Assembly (NCBI GenBank): GCA_048173955.1
Contig: DBEYOB010000160.1
Span: 1 to 22,697 of the forward strand
Direction: 5' to 3'
DNA from: CAZUFB01 sp048173955
GTDB taxonomy: Bacteria > Actinomycetota > Coriobacteriia > Coriobacteriales > UMGS124
Length of the DNA: 22,697 bases
The notes beneath the pieces are model-generated. The model was not told the DNA's origin. It saw only the letters and a list, made by a program, of their open reading frames with translations, and searched no databases. Every line of letters begins with the position of its first letter. Position 1 is the first letter of the stretch. Below, piece by piece: positions 7,373 to 14,032 of this stretch. The position numbers were made by a program, and so were the translations under genes.

Positions 7373-8296
7373 TCATATCACGCCCGACGTCATGTGGAAG
7401 CAGTAGAACGAGAAACGGACGGCGAAGACGCCGAGGTACATGATGGCGCATGCGGCGGCGAGCCACACGATCGCGCGCCGCTCGTCGGCCGAGTTGCCCT
7501 CGAACGAGACGCCGGTTTCGCGCTGGGCCTCGCGCAGGCGCCCCAGCGCGCCATGCCCGACGACGAGCGAGCAGAGCGCGCAGACGGCGAAGGCTGCGAC
7601 GGCCGCGCCGTACGCCGGGACGAGCTCCTGCGCCGTGCCGTACCCGTTGCGCAGCGTCGCCAGGTCGGCGTTCTGCAGCAGCATGCTGGCGCAGGCGCAG
7701 ACGCAGGCGGCGGCGGACGCGATGCCGAGCGCCCGCGTGAGCTGGCGGCGGCGCGCCTGCCCCGCGCAGGCGAGCACGAGCCAGACGAGCGGGGCGCAGG
7801 CGGCGACGCCGCACAGCGGCAGGTTCGCCATCGAGAAGACGGTGTCCCAGGTGATGACGGTGGGCATCGCGTAGGCGCGCGTCGTCCCCCAGACGAACGC
7901 GCAGGCGCAGGCGATGCCGAGCGCGAGCCAGGCGACGCGCAGCGCGCGCATCCCCTTGATGTAGATGCAGGCGAGCCAGTACGAGCAGGACACGCCGAGG
8001 AACACGACGGCGGTCAGGACCTCGGTCGACAGCGGCGCCCCGCCCACCCGGGCGAAGACGTAGAGGGCGTTGCCGGGGTTGCCCAGATGGGTCGCCGACG
8101 AGATGAGCCCGAGCGTCGCGATGGCGAGCGGCAGGATGAGCCAGCTTTCGAGGCAGGAGCGCTCGCGGGGCTCGAGACGTCCGAAGAGCGACGTGGCGGC
8201 GAGGACGACGTAGGCGCACGCGGCGGCGGGCGCGAGCGTCGTGAAGACGGCGAGGCCTATGTCGTTGAGCGCGAACGCGAGACCCCTCATCGGCAC
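7373..8296 (-). CDS. dmsC: DmsC-type membrane anchor subunit of a DMSO-reductase-family enzyme
   Basis: 307 residues with about eight hydrophobic helices. DmsC proteins anchor the DmsAB catalytic dimer to the membrane and pass electrons from menaquinol to DmsB. Features consistent with the family are the overall length, the early segment ESWLILPLAIATLGLISSATHLGNPGN, here spaced as ESWLILP then SSATHLGNPGN, and a conserved Trp/His pattern between helices. The gene is not downstream of dmsAB as in the classical operon. It is divergent from dmsA across a 420-base gap and is followed 28 bases later by the LuxR regulator. The GTG at 8296 has AAAGGG five bases upstream; the ATG at 8290 is an alternative start. 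Family call is good; pairing with the adjacent DmsAB is inferred from proximity. Confidence 0.85.
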   Translation of the reverse strand: MPMRGLAFALNDIGLAVFTTLAPAAACAYVVLAATSLFGRLEPRERSCLESWLILPLAIATLGLISSATHLGNPGNALYVFARVGGAPLSTEVLTAVVFLGVSCSYWLACIYIKGMRALRVAWLALGIACACAFVWGTTRAYAMPTVITWDTVFSMANLPLCGVAACAPLVWLVLACAGQARRRQLTRALGIASAAACVCACASMLLQNADLATLRNGYGTAQELVPAYGAAVAAFAVCALCSLVVGHGALGRLREAQRETGVSFEGNSADERRAIVWLAAACAIMYLGVFAVRFSFYCFHMTSGVI

Positions 8297-8491
8297 CGGG
8301 ACCCTTTCTGCCGCGGACTCCTCTGGGGCGGCGGAAAAACCTGCGACCCTACCAGTGTAGCGGTCTGCGGGGCGCGTGCAACCGCTCGGCGGCCGTTCGG
8401 CGAGCGGAACGGGGACGTCGGCACGTTGGTTTTGCCGGACGACGGCGGAAAGCCCGGTCCGCCCGTGATGCCGGGAGGTGCAGCGCGGTGT

Positions 8492-8513
8492 GTTGACTTG
8501 ACGTCAATTCAAC
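8492..8513. promoter_or_regulatory. 22-bp palindrome, candidate operator for dmsA
   Basis: The sequence is symmetric at all but one mirrored pair around a central GACGTC: half-site GTTGA, one variable base, then TTGAC. It lies about 30 bases upstream of a TATAGT -10, so its centre is near -50. That is a usual place for an activator. A binding site for the neighbouring LuxR-type regulator is possible. Confidence 0.5.
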
Positions 8514-8539
8514 TGCACTGTACTTACGGTATGTCAATA

Positions 8540-8545
8540 TATAGT
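8540..8545 (+). promoter_or_regulatory. Candidate -10 box for dmsA
   Basis: TATAGT in a rare A/T-rich stretch, with no good -35 box 16-18 bases upstream. A poor -35 plus an upstream palindrome is typical of an activator-dependent promoter. Confidence 0.4.
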
Positions 8546-8600
8546 GCTCTATGCGGGTTTGCAGATGTCGTGCGATACCGTTTACCAGCACAGATGTCCA

Positions 8601-8621
8601 TGTCCCATAGGGTATGTGACA
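8601..8621. promoter_or_regulatory. 21-bp inverted repeat in the dmsA leader
   Basis: Half-sites TGTCnCATA and TATGnGACA are separated by three bases. The repeat lies downstream of the candidate -10 and 95 bases before the dmsA ATG, so it could be a repressor site or an mRNA hairpin. Confidence 0.45.
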
Positions 8622-8716
8622 CGGAGGTCCCGCAACGGGGGTAGCGTGGCATCGTCACCTCCGCGCGCAGCGCGTGCGAAGACAAGAGGTCAGGAGAGGA
8701 AAGGGAGGAAGTTACC

Positions 8717-11104
8717 ATGGCTCGAGATTGCGCGATTTCCCGCCGCTCGTTCGTGGCGGCAAGCGGTGTGCTGGCAGGCCTGGCAGCCGCAGGCGCGGCG
8801 ACCAGCCCCGCGTTCTCGATGGCCGACGAGGCGTCGACCACCTATGAGGAAGGCGTCACCGAGGTTTGGGGCCACTGCGCCATCAACTGCCCCGGCCGCT
8901 GCGCCCTCAAGTTCCACGTCAAGGACGGCGAGGTGCTCTGGGTCGACACGTACGCGAACGACACGAACGACCTCGACGACCAGCAGCCCCGCGCCTGCCT
9001 GCGCGGCCGCAGCTACCGCCGCTGGATGAACAACCCCGACCGCATCAACTACCCGATGAAGCGCGTCGAGGGCACCAAGCGCGGCGACGGCCAGTACGAG
9101 CAGATCAGCTGGGACGAGGCCCTTCAGACCATCGCCGACAAGCTCAAGTACACCATCGACACCTACGGCAACGAGGCCGTCTACATCAACTACGCCACCG
9201 GCGTGAGCTGCACCACCTCCCGCCCGCTCGGCCGCATGATGAACCTGCTCGGCGGCTACCTCAGCTACTACGGCAGCTACTCGACCGCCGAGATCTCGTG
9301 GATCACGCCCTACGTCTACGGCAGCACAAGCGGCTCGACCCTGTCGTGCATGGAGGACTCCGACCTGGTCCTGTGCTTCGGCTCGAGCCCGACCGAGACC
9401 CGCCAGGGCGGCGCCGTCTCGCACCATGACTGGGTGCGCGGCCGCGAGAACGCCCCGGGCAAGGTCTACATCATCGACCCGCGTCTGAACGACTCCAACA
9501 CGGGCCACTCCGAGCAGTGGCTGCCCATCAACCCGGGCACCGACGCCGCACTCGTCTCCGCCATCGCCCACGAGCTCATCGTCAACGAGTGGTGCGACAC
9601 CGACTTCCTGCACACCTACTGCGTCGGCTTCGACGAGGAGACCATGCCCGAGAGCGCCCAGGGCCAGAACAAGTCCTACAGCGACTACATCATGGGCACC
9701 GGCTACGACATGGTCGAGAAGACCCCCGAGTGGGCCGCTCCCATCTGCGGCGTGTCGGCCGACAAGATCCGCAGCCTGACCGAGGAGATCCACAACGCCA
9801 AGGCGCTCTTCGTCGTCCAGGGCTGGGGCCCGCAGCGCCGCTCCAACGGCGAGATGACCGCCATGTCCATCATGATGCTGCCGCTGCTCGTCGGCCAGAT
9901 CGGCCTGCCCGGCACCAACAACGGCACCCGCGAGGGCTCCAACTCCGTGGGCCTGTCGAGCATGCCTGCCGGCGAGAACCCCGTCACCACCAAGATCTCG
10001 GTGTTCTCGATGGTCGACGCCATCGACCACGGCACCGAGATGACCGAGGTCGCCGACGGCGTGAAGGGCAAGGAGAAGCTGGACACGAACATCAAGTTCG
10101 TCTTCAACTACGCCGGCAACTGCATCACCAACCAGAACTCCGACATCAACCGCGTGCACGACGTCATGAGCGACGACACCAAGTGCGAGTTCGTCGTGGG
10201 CTGCGACACGGTGATGTGCGACTCGATGAAGTACTGCGACATCATCCTGCCCGACCTGTTCCGCTTCGAGCAGGTCTCGATGATCGGCACCGGCGGCGAC
10301 GACGGCTACATGATCGCCGGCCAGCCGTGCGTCGAGCCCCAGTTCGAGCGCCGCACGAACTACGAGTGGGTCTCCGAGCTCGCCGAGCTGATGGGCGTGG
10401 GCGAGGAGTTCACCGAGGGCAAGACCGAGGAAGACTGGATCAAGGAGCTCTACGAGACCTCGCGCGAGAACAACCCCGACCTCCCCACCTACGAGGAGGC
10501 CATGGAGATGGGCGTCTACACGCGCGTCGGCGAGAAGAAGGTCTCCATGCAGGCCTTCCGCGAGGACCCCGAGGCCAACCCGCTGAGCACGCCCTCCGGC
10601 AAGATCGAGATGTACTCCGAGTCGCTCGACCAGTACATCCAGACCCACGAGTTCGCCGATGACGACTTCGTCGCGCCCGTCGCGGTCTATGCCCCCGAGT
10701 GGTACGGCATCGAGACCACGACCGACGAGTGCCCGCTGCTGTGCTCCGGCTTCCACTATCGCGGCCGCCTGCACTCCAGCTGGGGCTTCGACGAGCAGCT
10801 CAAGGCCGCCAACCCCCAGGAGGTCTGGATCAACCCGGTCGACGCCGAGTCCCGCGGCATCGCGCAGGGCGACACCGTCCAGGTGACCAACGAGTTCGGC
10901 ACCATCCAGCTGCTCGCCAAGGTGACGAACCGCACCACCCCCGGCGTGGTCTGCATCTCGCAGGGCGCGTGGCACGACGCCGACATGAACGGCGACCGCA
11001 TCGACAAGGGCGGCAGCATCAACACGCTGACCACCCTGCGTCCGAGCCCGCTCGCCAAGGGCAACCCCCAGCACACCAACATCTGCCAGGTCGTGAAGGC
11101 CTAG
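8717..11104 (+). CDS. dmsA: DMSO-reductase-type molybdopterin oxidoreductase, catalytic subunit
   Basis: 795 residues. The twin-arginine signal SRRSFVAASG at 8-17 sends the folded enzyme across the membrane. Cysteines 54, 58, 62 and 94 bind a [4Fe-4S] cluster. Ser189 in GSYSTAEIS is at the position of the molybdenum ligand of E. coli DmsA. The middle (QGWGPQRRSNGE) and the C-terminus (LTTLRPSPLAKGNPQHTN) follow E. coli DmsA closely over the whole length. The expected reaction is two-electron reduction of DMSO or a related S- or N-oxide with a bis-MGD cofactor. Coriobacteria carry many paralogues with other acceptors, so the true substrate is open. GGGAGG (8703-8708) precedes the ATG. dmsB follows after 81 bases. 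No TorD/DmsD chaperone gene is in the window. Confidence 0.93.
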   Translation: MARDCAISRRSFVAASGVLAGLAAAGAATSPAFSMADEASTTYEEGVTEVWGHCAINCPGRCALKFHVKDGEVLWVDTYANDTNDLDDQQPRACLRGRSYRRWMNNPDRINYPMKRVEGTKRGDGQYEQISWDEALQTIADKLKYTIDTYGNEAVYINYATGVSCTTSRPLGRMMNLLGGYLSYYGSYSTAEISWITPYVYGSTSGSTLSCMEDSDLVLCFGSSPTETRQGGAVSHHDWVRGRENAPGKVYIIDPRLNDSNTGHSEQWLPINPGTDAALVSAIAHELIVNEWCDTDFLHTYCVGFDEETMPESAQGQNKSYSDYIMGTGYDMVEKTPEWAAPICGVSADKIRSLTEEIHNAKALFVVQGWGPQRRSNGEMTAMSIMMLPLLVGQIGLPGTNNGTREGSNSVGLSSMPAGENPVTTKISVFSMVDAIDHGTEMTEVADGVKGKEKLDTNIKFVFNYAGNCITNQNSDINRVHDVMSDDTKCEFVVGCDTVMCDSMKYCDIILPDLFRFEQVSMIGTGGDDGYMIAGQPCVEPQFERRTNYEWVSELAELMGVGEEFTEGKTEEDWIKELYETSRENNPDLPTYEEAMEMGVYTRVGEKKVSMQAFREDPEANPLSTPSGKIEMYSESLDQYIQTHEFADDDFVAPVAVYAPEWYGIETTTDECPLLCSGFHYRGRLHSSWGFDEQLKAANPQEVWINPVDAESRGIAQGDTVQVTNEFGTIQLLAKVTNRTTPGVVCISQGAWHDADMNGDRIDKGGSINTLTTLRPSPLAKGNPQHTNICQVVKA

Positions 11105-11119
11105 CGAGTTTGCGCCTGC

Positions 11120-11155
11120 GGATGGCGCCTTGCCGGGACCGGCGGGGCGGCATCC
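11120..11155 (+). other. Intercistronic hairpin between dmsA and dmsB
   Basis: Ten-base arms at 11120-11129 and 11146-11155 pair at nine positions. Inside them, GCCGG (11132-11136) pairs with CCGGC (11139-11143). There is no T run, so mRNA stabilisation or tuning of the A:B ratio is more likely than termination. Confidence 0.4.
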
Positions 11156-11185
11156 ACCAGAACATCGGAGAGGAGAGAGTTCAAG

Positions 11186-11806
11186 ATGGCCCAGTACGCA
11201 TTCTTCTTTGACGCGACTCGCTGCACCGGCTGCAAGACCTGCGAGTTCGCCTGCAAGGACTACAAGGACCTGACCACCGAGTTTGCCTTCCGCAAGGTGT
11301 ACGAGGTCGCCGGCGGCGAGACGACCCGCGACGAGAACGGCTGCATCCAGACCACCTGCTTCAGCTACAGCGTGTCGAGCTCCTGCCAGCACTGCGACAA
11401 CCCCGCCTGCGTCGCCAATTGCCCCACCGGCGCCATGCACAAGGACGAGGAGACCGGCCTGGTGAGCGTCGACACCGAGGTGTGCATCGGCTGCGGCACC
11501 TGCGCGACGAGCTGCCCCTACGGCGCCCCGAAGGTCAACGAGGAGCTCGGCTACAGCACGAAGTGCGACGGTTGCGCCGAGCGTCTCGCCGCCGGCCTCA
11601 AGCCGGTGTGCGTGCTCGCCTGCCCGGCCCGCGCGCTCGACTTCGGCCCCGTCGAGGACATCTCGCAGATGGGCGACCGCGTCGCGATCATGCCCTTCGG
11701 CGACCCGGCGGAGACCGGCCCGAACCTGTACGTCAAGCCGTGCGCCGACGCCAAGCCCTTCGGTGACACGACCTGCTCGATCGCCAACCCGCTCGAGGTC
11801 GCGTAA
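11186..11806 (+). CDS. dmsB: DmsB-type [4Fe-4S] electron-transfer subunit
   Basis: 206 residues. Four ferredoxin-type cysteine groups can bind four [4Fe-4S] clusters: CTGCKTCEFAC near residue 13, CQHCDNPACVANC near 67, CIGCGTCATSC near 99, and CDGC with a later Cys-Pro near 126. The start (QYAFFFDATRCTGCKTCE) and the ending GDTT followed by ANPLEV mirror E. coli DmsB. The protein carries electrons from the membrane anchor to DmsA. It is probably exported as a complex with DmsA, since it has no signal of its own. It is preceded by a purine-rich ribosome site (11167-11179) and followed by a 17-bp tandem repeat and a strong terminator. Confidence 0.95.
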   Translation: MAQYAFFFDATRCTGCKTCEFACKDYKDLTTEFAFRKVYEVAGGETTRDENGCIQTTCFSYSVSSSCQHCDNPACVANCPTGAMHKDEETGLVSVDTEVCIGCGTCATSCPYGAPKVNEELGYSTKCDGCAERLAAGLKPVCVLACPARALDFGPVEDISQMGDRVAIMPFGDPAETGPNLYVKPCADAKPFGDTTCSIANPLEVA

Positions 11807-11877
11807 CCGCGTCCGCAGCGAGCGGGCCGCGGGGTGCCGCCGTGCGATACGGTCGGCGCCCCGCGGCATCGGGGGTC

Positions 11878-11962
11878 TGCCGGTACGGTGGGCTTGCCGA
11901 TGCGGTGCGCCTGCCGGTATGGTTGACCTGTCGATATGGTTGACCTGTCGATATGGTGAGGT
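11878..11962. repeat. Five-copy 17-bp tandem repeat
   Basis: Units start at 11878, 11895, 11912, 11929 and 11946. The fourth is TGTCGATATGGTTGACC, and all share the frame TGyCGrTryGGT. Copies 3, 4 and 5 are most alike. There are no spacers, so it is not a CRISPR array. It lies in the dmsB 3' untranslated region, ahead of the terminator. Confidence 0.75.
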
Positions 11963-11989
11963 CGACATGGCGGGCCCATCGATGTTGCG

Positions 11990-12030
11990 AACCCGCCCGA
12001 CAACCCCTCGGGGTCGTCGGGCGGGTTTTT
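11990..12030 (+). terminator. Strong rho-independent terminator of dmsAB
   Basis: CCCGCCCGAC plus CCCC on the left pairs with GGGG plus GTCGGGCGGG on the right, with one internal mismatch and a two-base loop, and five T follow (12026-12030). It lies about 185 bases after the dmsB stop. Confidence 0.88.
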
Positions 12031-12103
12031 GCGTTGCGGATCGGAAGGTCTGCGCCCATGCAGGTCTGCGCCTGCGCGAGAGAAACCGCATACGGGGAAG
12101 TCG

Positions 12104-12185
12104 CTGCTTGCAGGGGCGCTTGCAACAGGGACTGCTTGCAGGGGGCGCTTGCGAGGAAAACCGCCTGCGGGGGAGGCTGCTTGCA
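12104..12185. repeat. Degenerate direct repeats with CTGCTTGCA core
   Basis: Copies begin at 12104 and 12132 (28-base period, sharing CTGCTTGCAGGGG and CGCTTGC), and a shorter copy begins at 12177. They abut the left arm of the inverted-repeat element. Confidence 0.5.
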
Positions 12186-12194
12186 AGAGAAACT

Positions 12195-12383
12195 GCCCGA
12201 TGTCTGAAAAAATAGCCGTTGCGAACGATGTGGTGGGAGCGCACAGGGCCTTCTCGGTCAGAAAGATTAGCTAATAGAAGAATAAACTTCTAATTTAGAA
12301 AGCCATTTTTCGATTCAGGGTGTACCGCAGCACCATGAGTCGACCCCAATCGTTCGCAACGCGCATTTCTTCAGACATCGGGC
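12195..12383. mobile_element. 189-bp MITE-like element with 35-bp inverted termini
   Basis: Bases 12195-12229 and the reverse complement of 12349-12383 agree at 31 of 35 positions. The outer 14 (GCCCGATGTCTGAA) and inner 13 (GTTGCGAACGAT with the preceding C) are identical. The 119-base interior has no gene and holds an A/T-rich core (about 12259-12316) with three perfect palindromes: ATTAGCTAAT (12266-12275), TAGAAG paired with CTTCTA (12275-12292), and TTCTAAtTTAGAA (12288-12300). No transposase or clear target duplication was seen. Confidence 0.5.
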
Positions 12384-12385
12384 GT

Positions 12386-12420
12386 CTGCGCCTCGCAGCC
12401 CGCGCCTGCGCCTCGCAGCC
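12386..12420. repeat. Two-copy 20-bp repeat with small hairpins
   Basis: TGCGCCTCGCAGCC occurs at 12387-12400 and 12407-12420. Each copy, with its preceding C, folds as CTGCG-cct-CGCAG. It lies just beyond the stop codon of the minus-strand transporter gene. Confidence 0.45.
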
Positions 12421-12433
12421 CCGCCCCGCGCCC

Positions 12434-13855
12434 TCAGGCGATCTGCACCACGAACATCCACCACGGGATCATGACGGCCAGCGTGAACACCGCGGTGACG
12501 GCCATCTTCACCGCGCCGCACTTTGCGAAGTCCTTCAGGGTCACATAGCCCATGCTGTAGAAGATGAGGTACGTGCCGACCTCGTAGGGCAGTACGAGCT
12601 GGTCGAGGCCCAGGTAGAACGCATAGGTCGTCGCCATGGGCGACACGCCGAGCGCCAAGGCGACGCCGCTGAGCAAAGGTGCGAGCGACGACATCGCGGC
12701 CATGGGCGTGAGCAGGAAGTTGACGGCGACGCCGAAGGCGAACACCGCGGCGAGGAAGCCGTAGGTCCCCGTGTTCGAGAGCAGCGGCACGATGGCGTCG
12801 ACGATGAACTGGTCGGCCCCGATGCTCGCGGCGACCGTGCCGATGGACAGGCAGGCGACGATGAAGAAGACGACGTTGAAGTTGACCCTGCGGAAGTGGT
12901 CGGCCGTCGCCACCCCGATGCCGGGCAGGTAGCACACGATGGGGGCGAGCAGGAAGCCGTAGAGCATGTTCCAGCCGGTCCAGCGGTTGCTCAGCAGGTA
13001 GGCGAGCAGGACCAGCAGCACGACGAGCACCTTTTTGTCCTGGCGCGACAGCGGCCCCAGCTCGGCGAGGCGCTGCCTGAAGTGGTCCTTGCCGTCGATG
13101 GGCTCCTCGGGCCTCATGAGCTTGGTGATGATGAACGCCATGACGAACGGCAGGGCGACCAGGGGCAGGTCCTGGACGAAGAAGTCGACGAAGTTGGTGT
13201 CGAGGCCGCCGGCCGCCACGCCGTCGACGCTCTTCGACATGTCGAGGAACATCTGGATTCCCGAGGGGGAGTAGATGAAACCCGAGGCGATGTGGAAGCC
13301 GAAGCACGCCGCCATGAGGATGCCGCCCGAGGCCCGCCCCACGGGCAGGCCGAGCGACTTGACGATCGACAGGGTAATCGCCGCCACGGCCATGCTCGTC
13401 CAGGTCCCCGGTACGATGATGATGGCGAGCATCGCGGTGAGGGTGATGCCGAAGACGATGCCGCGGTAGGTGCCCCCCGTCGCGACGATGCACCGGTAGG
13501 CGATGCGCTTGAGGATGGACGTGTCGTCGAGGATGTTCACGAGCAGCAGGGTCGCCAGGATGTACCAGGGTATCTCCATGGTCCAGGCCGAGAACACCGT
13601 GGACAGGGGTGCCACGCCGGCGATAATGTAGAGCAGCATCATGAGGATGCCCGACACGGCGTTGTCGATCTGCCCGAAGCAGAACAGGCACACGCCGAGC
13701 ACGGTTATGGCGAAGAACGCGCGGATGTCGGCGGTGAACGCCTCGCCGGTCGGGACGAGCATGATCGCCAACGGCAGGGCGAGCGTGACGACCCAGCTGA
13801 CGAGGGCCTTGCGGTTGGCCCCGGGGGCGGCGGGCGCGCCGGCGGAGTCTGCCAT
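12434..13855 (-). CDS. DASS/SLC13-family anion:sodium symporter
   Basis: 473 residues, nearly all hydrophobic, with about 11-13 membrane helices. Length and features fit the divalent anion:Na+ symporter family (CitT/TtdT/SdcS relatives), which imports or exchanges di- and tricarboxylates or sulfate. Visible family-like parts are LVNILDDTSILKR in the first half, a re-entrant-like SPSGIQMF, and a second-half NFLLTPMAAMSSLAP. AAGGAGG (13865-13871) sits nine bases before the ATG at 13855, which fixes the start even though the frame stays open far upstream. It is divergent from the flavin reductase with 177 bases between starts, so it may import that enzyme's substrate. The substrate is unknown. 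Confidence 0.82.
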   Translation of the reverse strand: MADSAGAPAAPGANRKALVSWVVTLALPLAIMLVPTGEAFTADIRAFFAITVLGVCLFCFGQIDNAVSGILMMLLYIIAGVAPLSTVFSAWTMEIPWYILATLLLVNILDDTSILKRIAYRCIVATGGTYRGIVFGITLTAMLAIIIVPGTWTSMAVAAITLSIVKSLGLPVGRASGGILMAACFGFHIASGFIYSPSGIQMFLDMSKSVDGVAAGGLDTNFVDFFVQDLPLVALPFVMAFIITKLMRPEEPIDGKDHFRQRLAELGPLSRQDKKVLVVLLVLLAYLLSNRWTGWNMLYGFLLAPIVCYLPGIGVATADHFRRVNFNVVFFIVACLSIGTVAASIGADQFIVDAIVPLLSNTGTYGFLAAVFAFGVAVNFLLTPMAAMSSLAPLLSGVALALGVSPMATTYAFYLGLDQLVLPYEVGTYLIFYSMGYVTLKDFAKCGAVKMAVTAVFTLAVMIPWWMFVVQIA

Positions 13856-13910
13856 GGGTGTGAACCTCCTTGCGTCGCAATCGACGTAGGCTTCGCGTTG
13901 CGTGTACGAT

Positions 13911-13918
13911 ACTATAGT
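13911..13918. promoter_or_regulatory. Symmetric -10 box for divergent transcription
   Basis: ACTATAGT is a perfect palindrome that gives TATAGT on both strands, midway between the divergent transporter and reductase genes. Neither strand has a strong -35, so promoter strength is uncertain. Confidence 0.35.
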
Positions 13919-14032
13919 CGAAACAACGCACCGGCCAGCAAACCGGACGGGGCGGCGGGCAGGCGGCTTTGGCGTGCAGGTGGTCAGGCTGCGCCCCGCG
14001 GCCGCCGGACGGGCGTCGACGAGGAGGATCCC

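Larger units (their letters stand above)
8297..8716. other. Divergent control region between dmsC-luxR and dmsAB
   Basis: 420 bases with no gene. It includes a GC-rich left part near dmsC, a small dyad CTACcagtGTAG (8349-8360), a 22-bp palindrome (8492-8513), a TATAGT -10-like box (8540-8545), and a 21-bp palindrome (8601-8621). The 8490-8625 stretch is clearly less GC-rich than its surroundings. Confidence 0.7.
11807..12433. other. Convergent intergenic region between dmsB and the DASS transporter
   Basis: About 627 bases without a gene. It contains five 17-bp tandem repeats (11878-11962), a terminator (11990-12030), a cluster of CTGCTTGCA-type repeats (12104-12185), a 189-bp inverted-repeat-bounded element (12195-12383) and a 20-bp-period repeat (12387-12420). 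Confidence 0.7.

Noticed and set aside
8349..8360. lux-box-like dyad CTACcagtGTAG upstream of dmsC
   Set aside because: Only four-base half-sites, and the outer ACC/GGT are off-centre by half a base; too weak to call an operator.
8349..8591. 80-codon minus-strand ORF in the dmsA control region
   Set aside because: No ribosome site or domain; it overlaps the palindromic promoter region.
5764..8644. Long plus-strand frames over the LuxR and dmsC genes
   Set aside because: Arg/Gly/His-rich shadow translations with no motifs; the minus-strand genes carry clear domains.
11878..11962. CRISPR array
   Set aside because: The 17-bp units are directly contiguous with no spacers.
8690..12244. 1184-codon open frame on the minus strand over dmsA-dmsB
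   Set aside because: It is a shadow of the dmsA/dmsB codon pattern: the translation is low-complexity Val/Ala/Asp/Leu/Gly with no domain, while the plus-strand genes are unmistakable.
12320..14032. Upstream extension of the flavin reductase frame
   Set aside because: The frame is open only because it is antisense to the DASS transporter; the GTG at 14033 has a strong ribosome site and matches the family's N-terminus.
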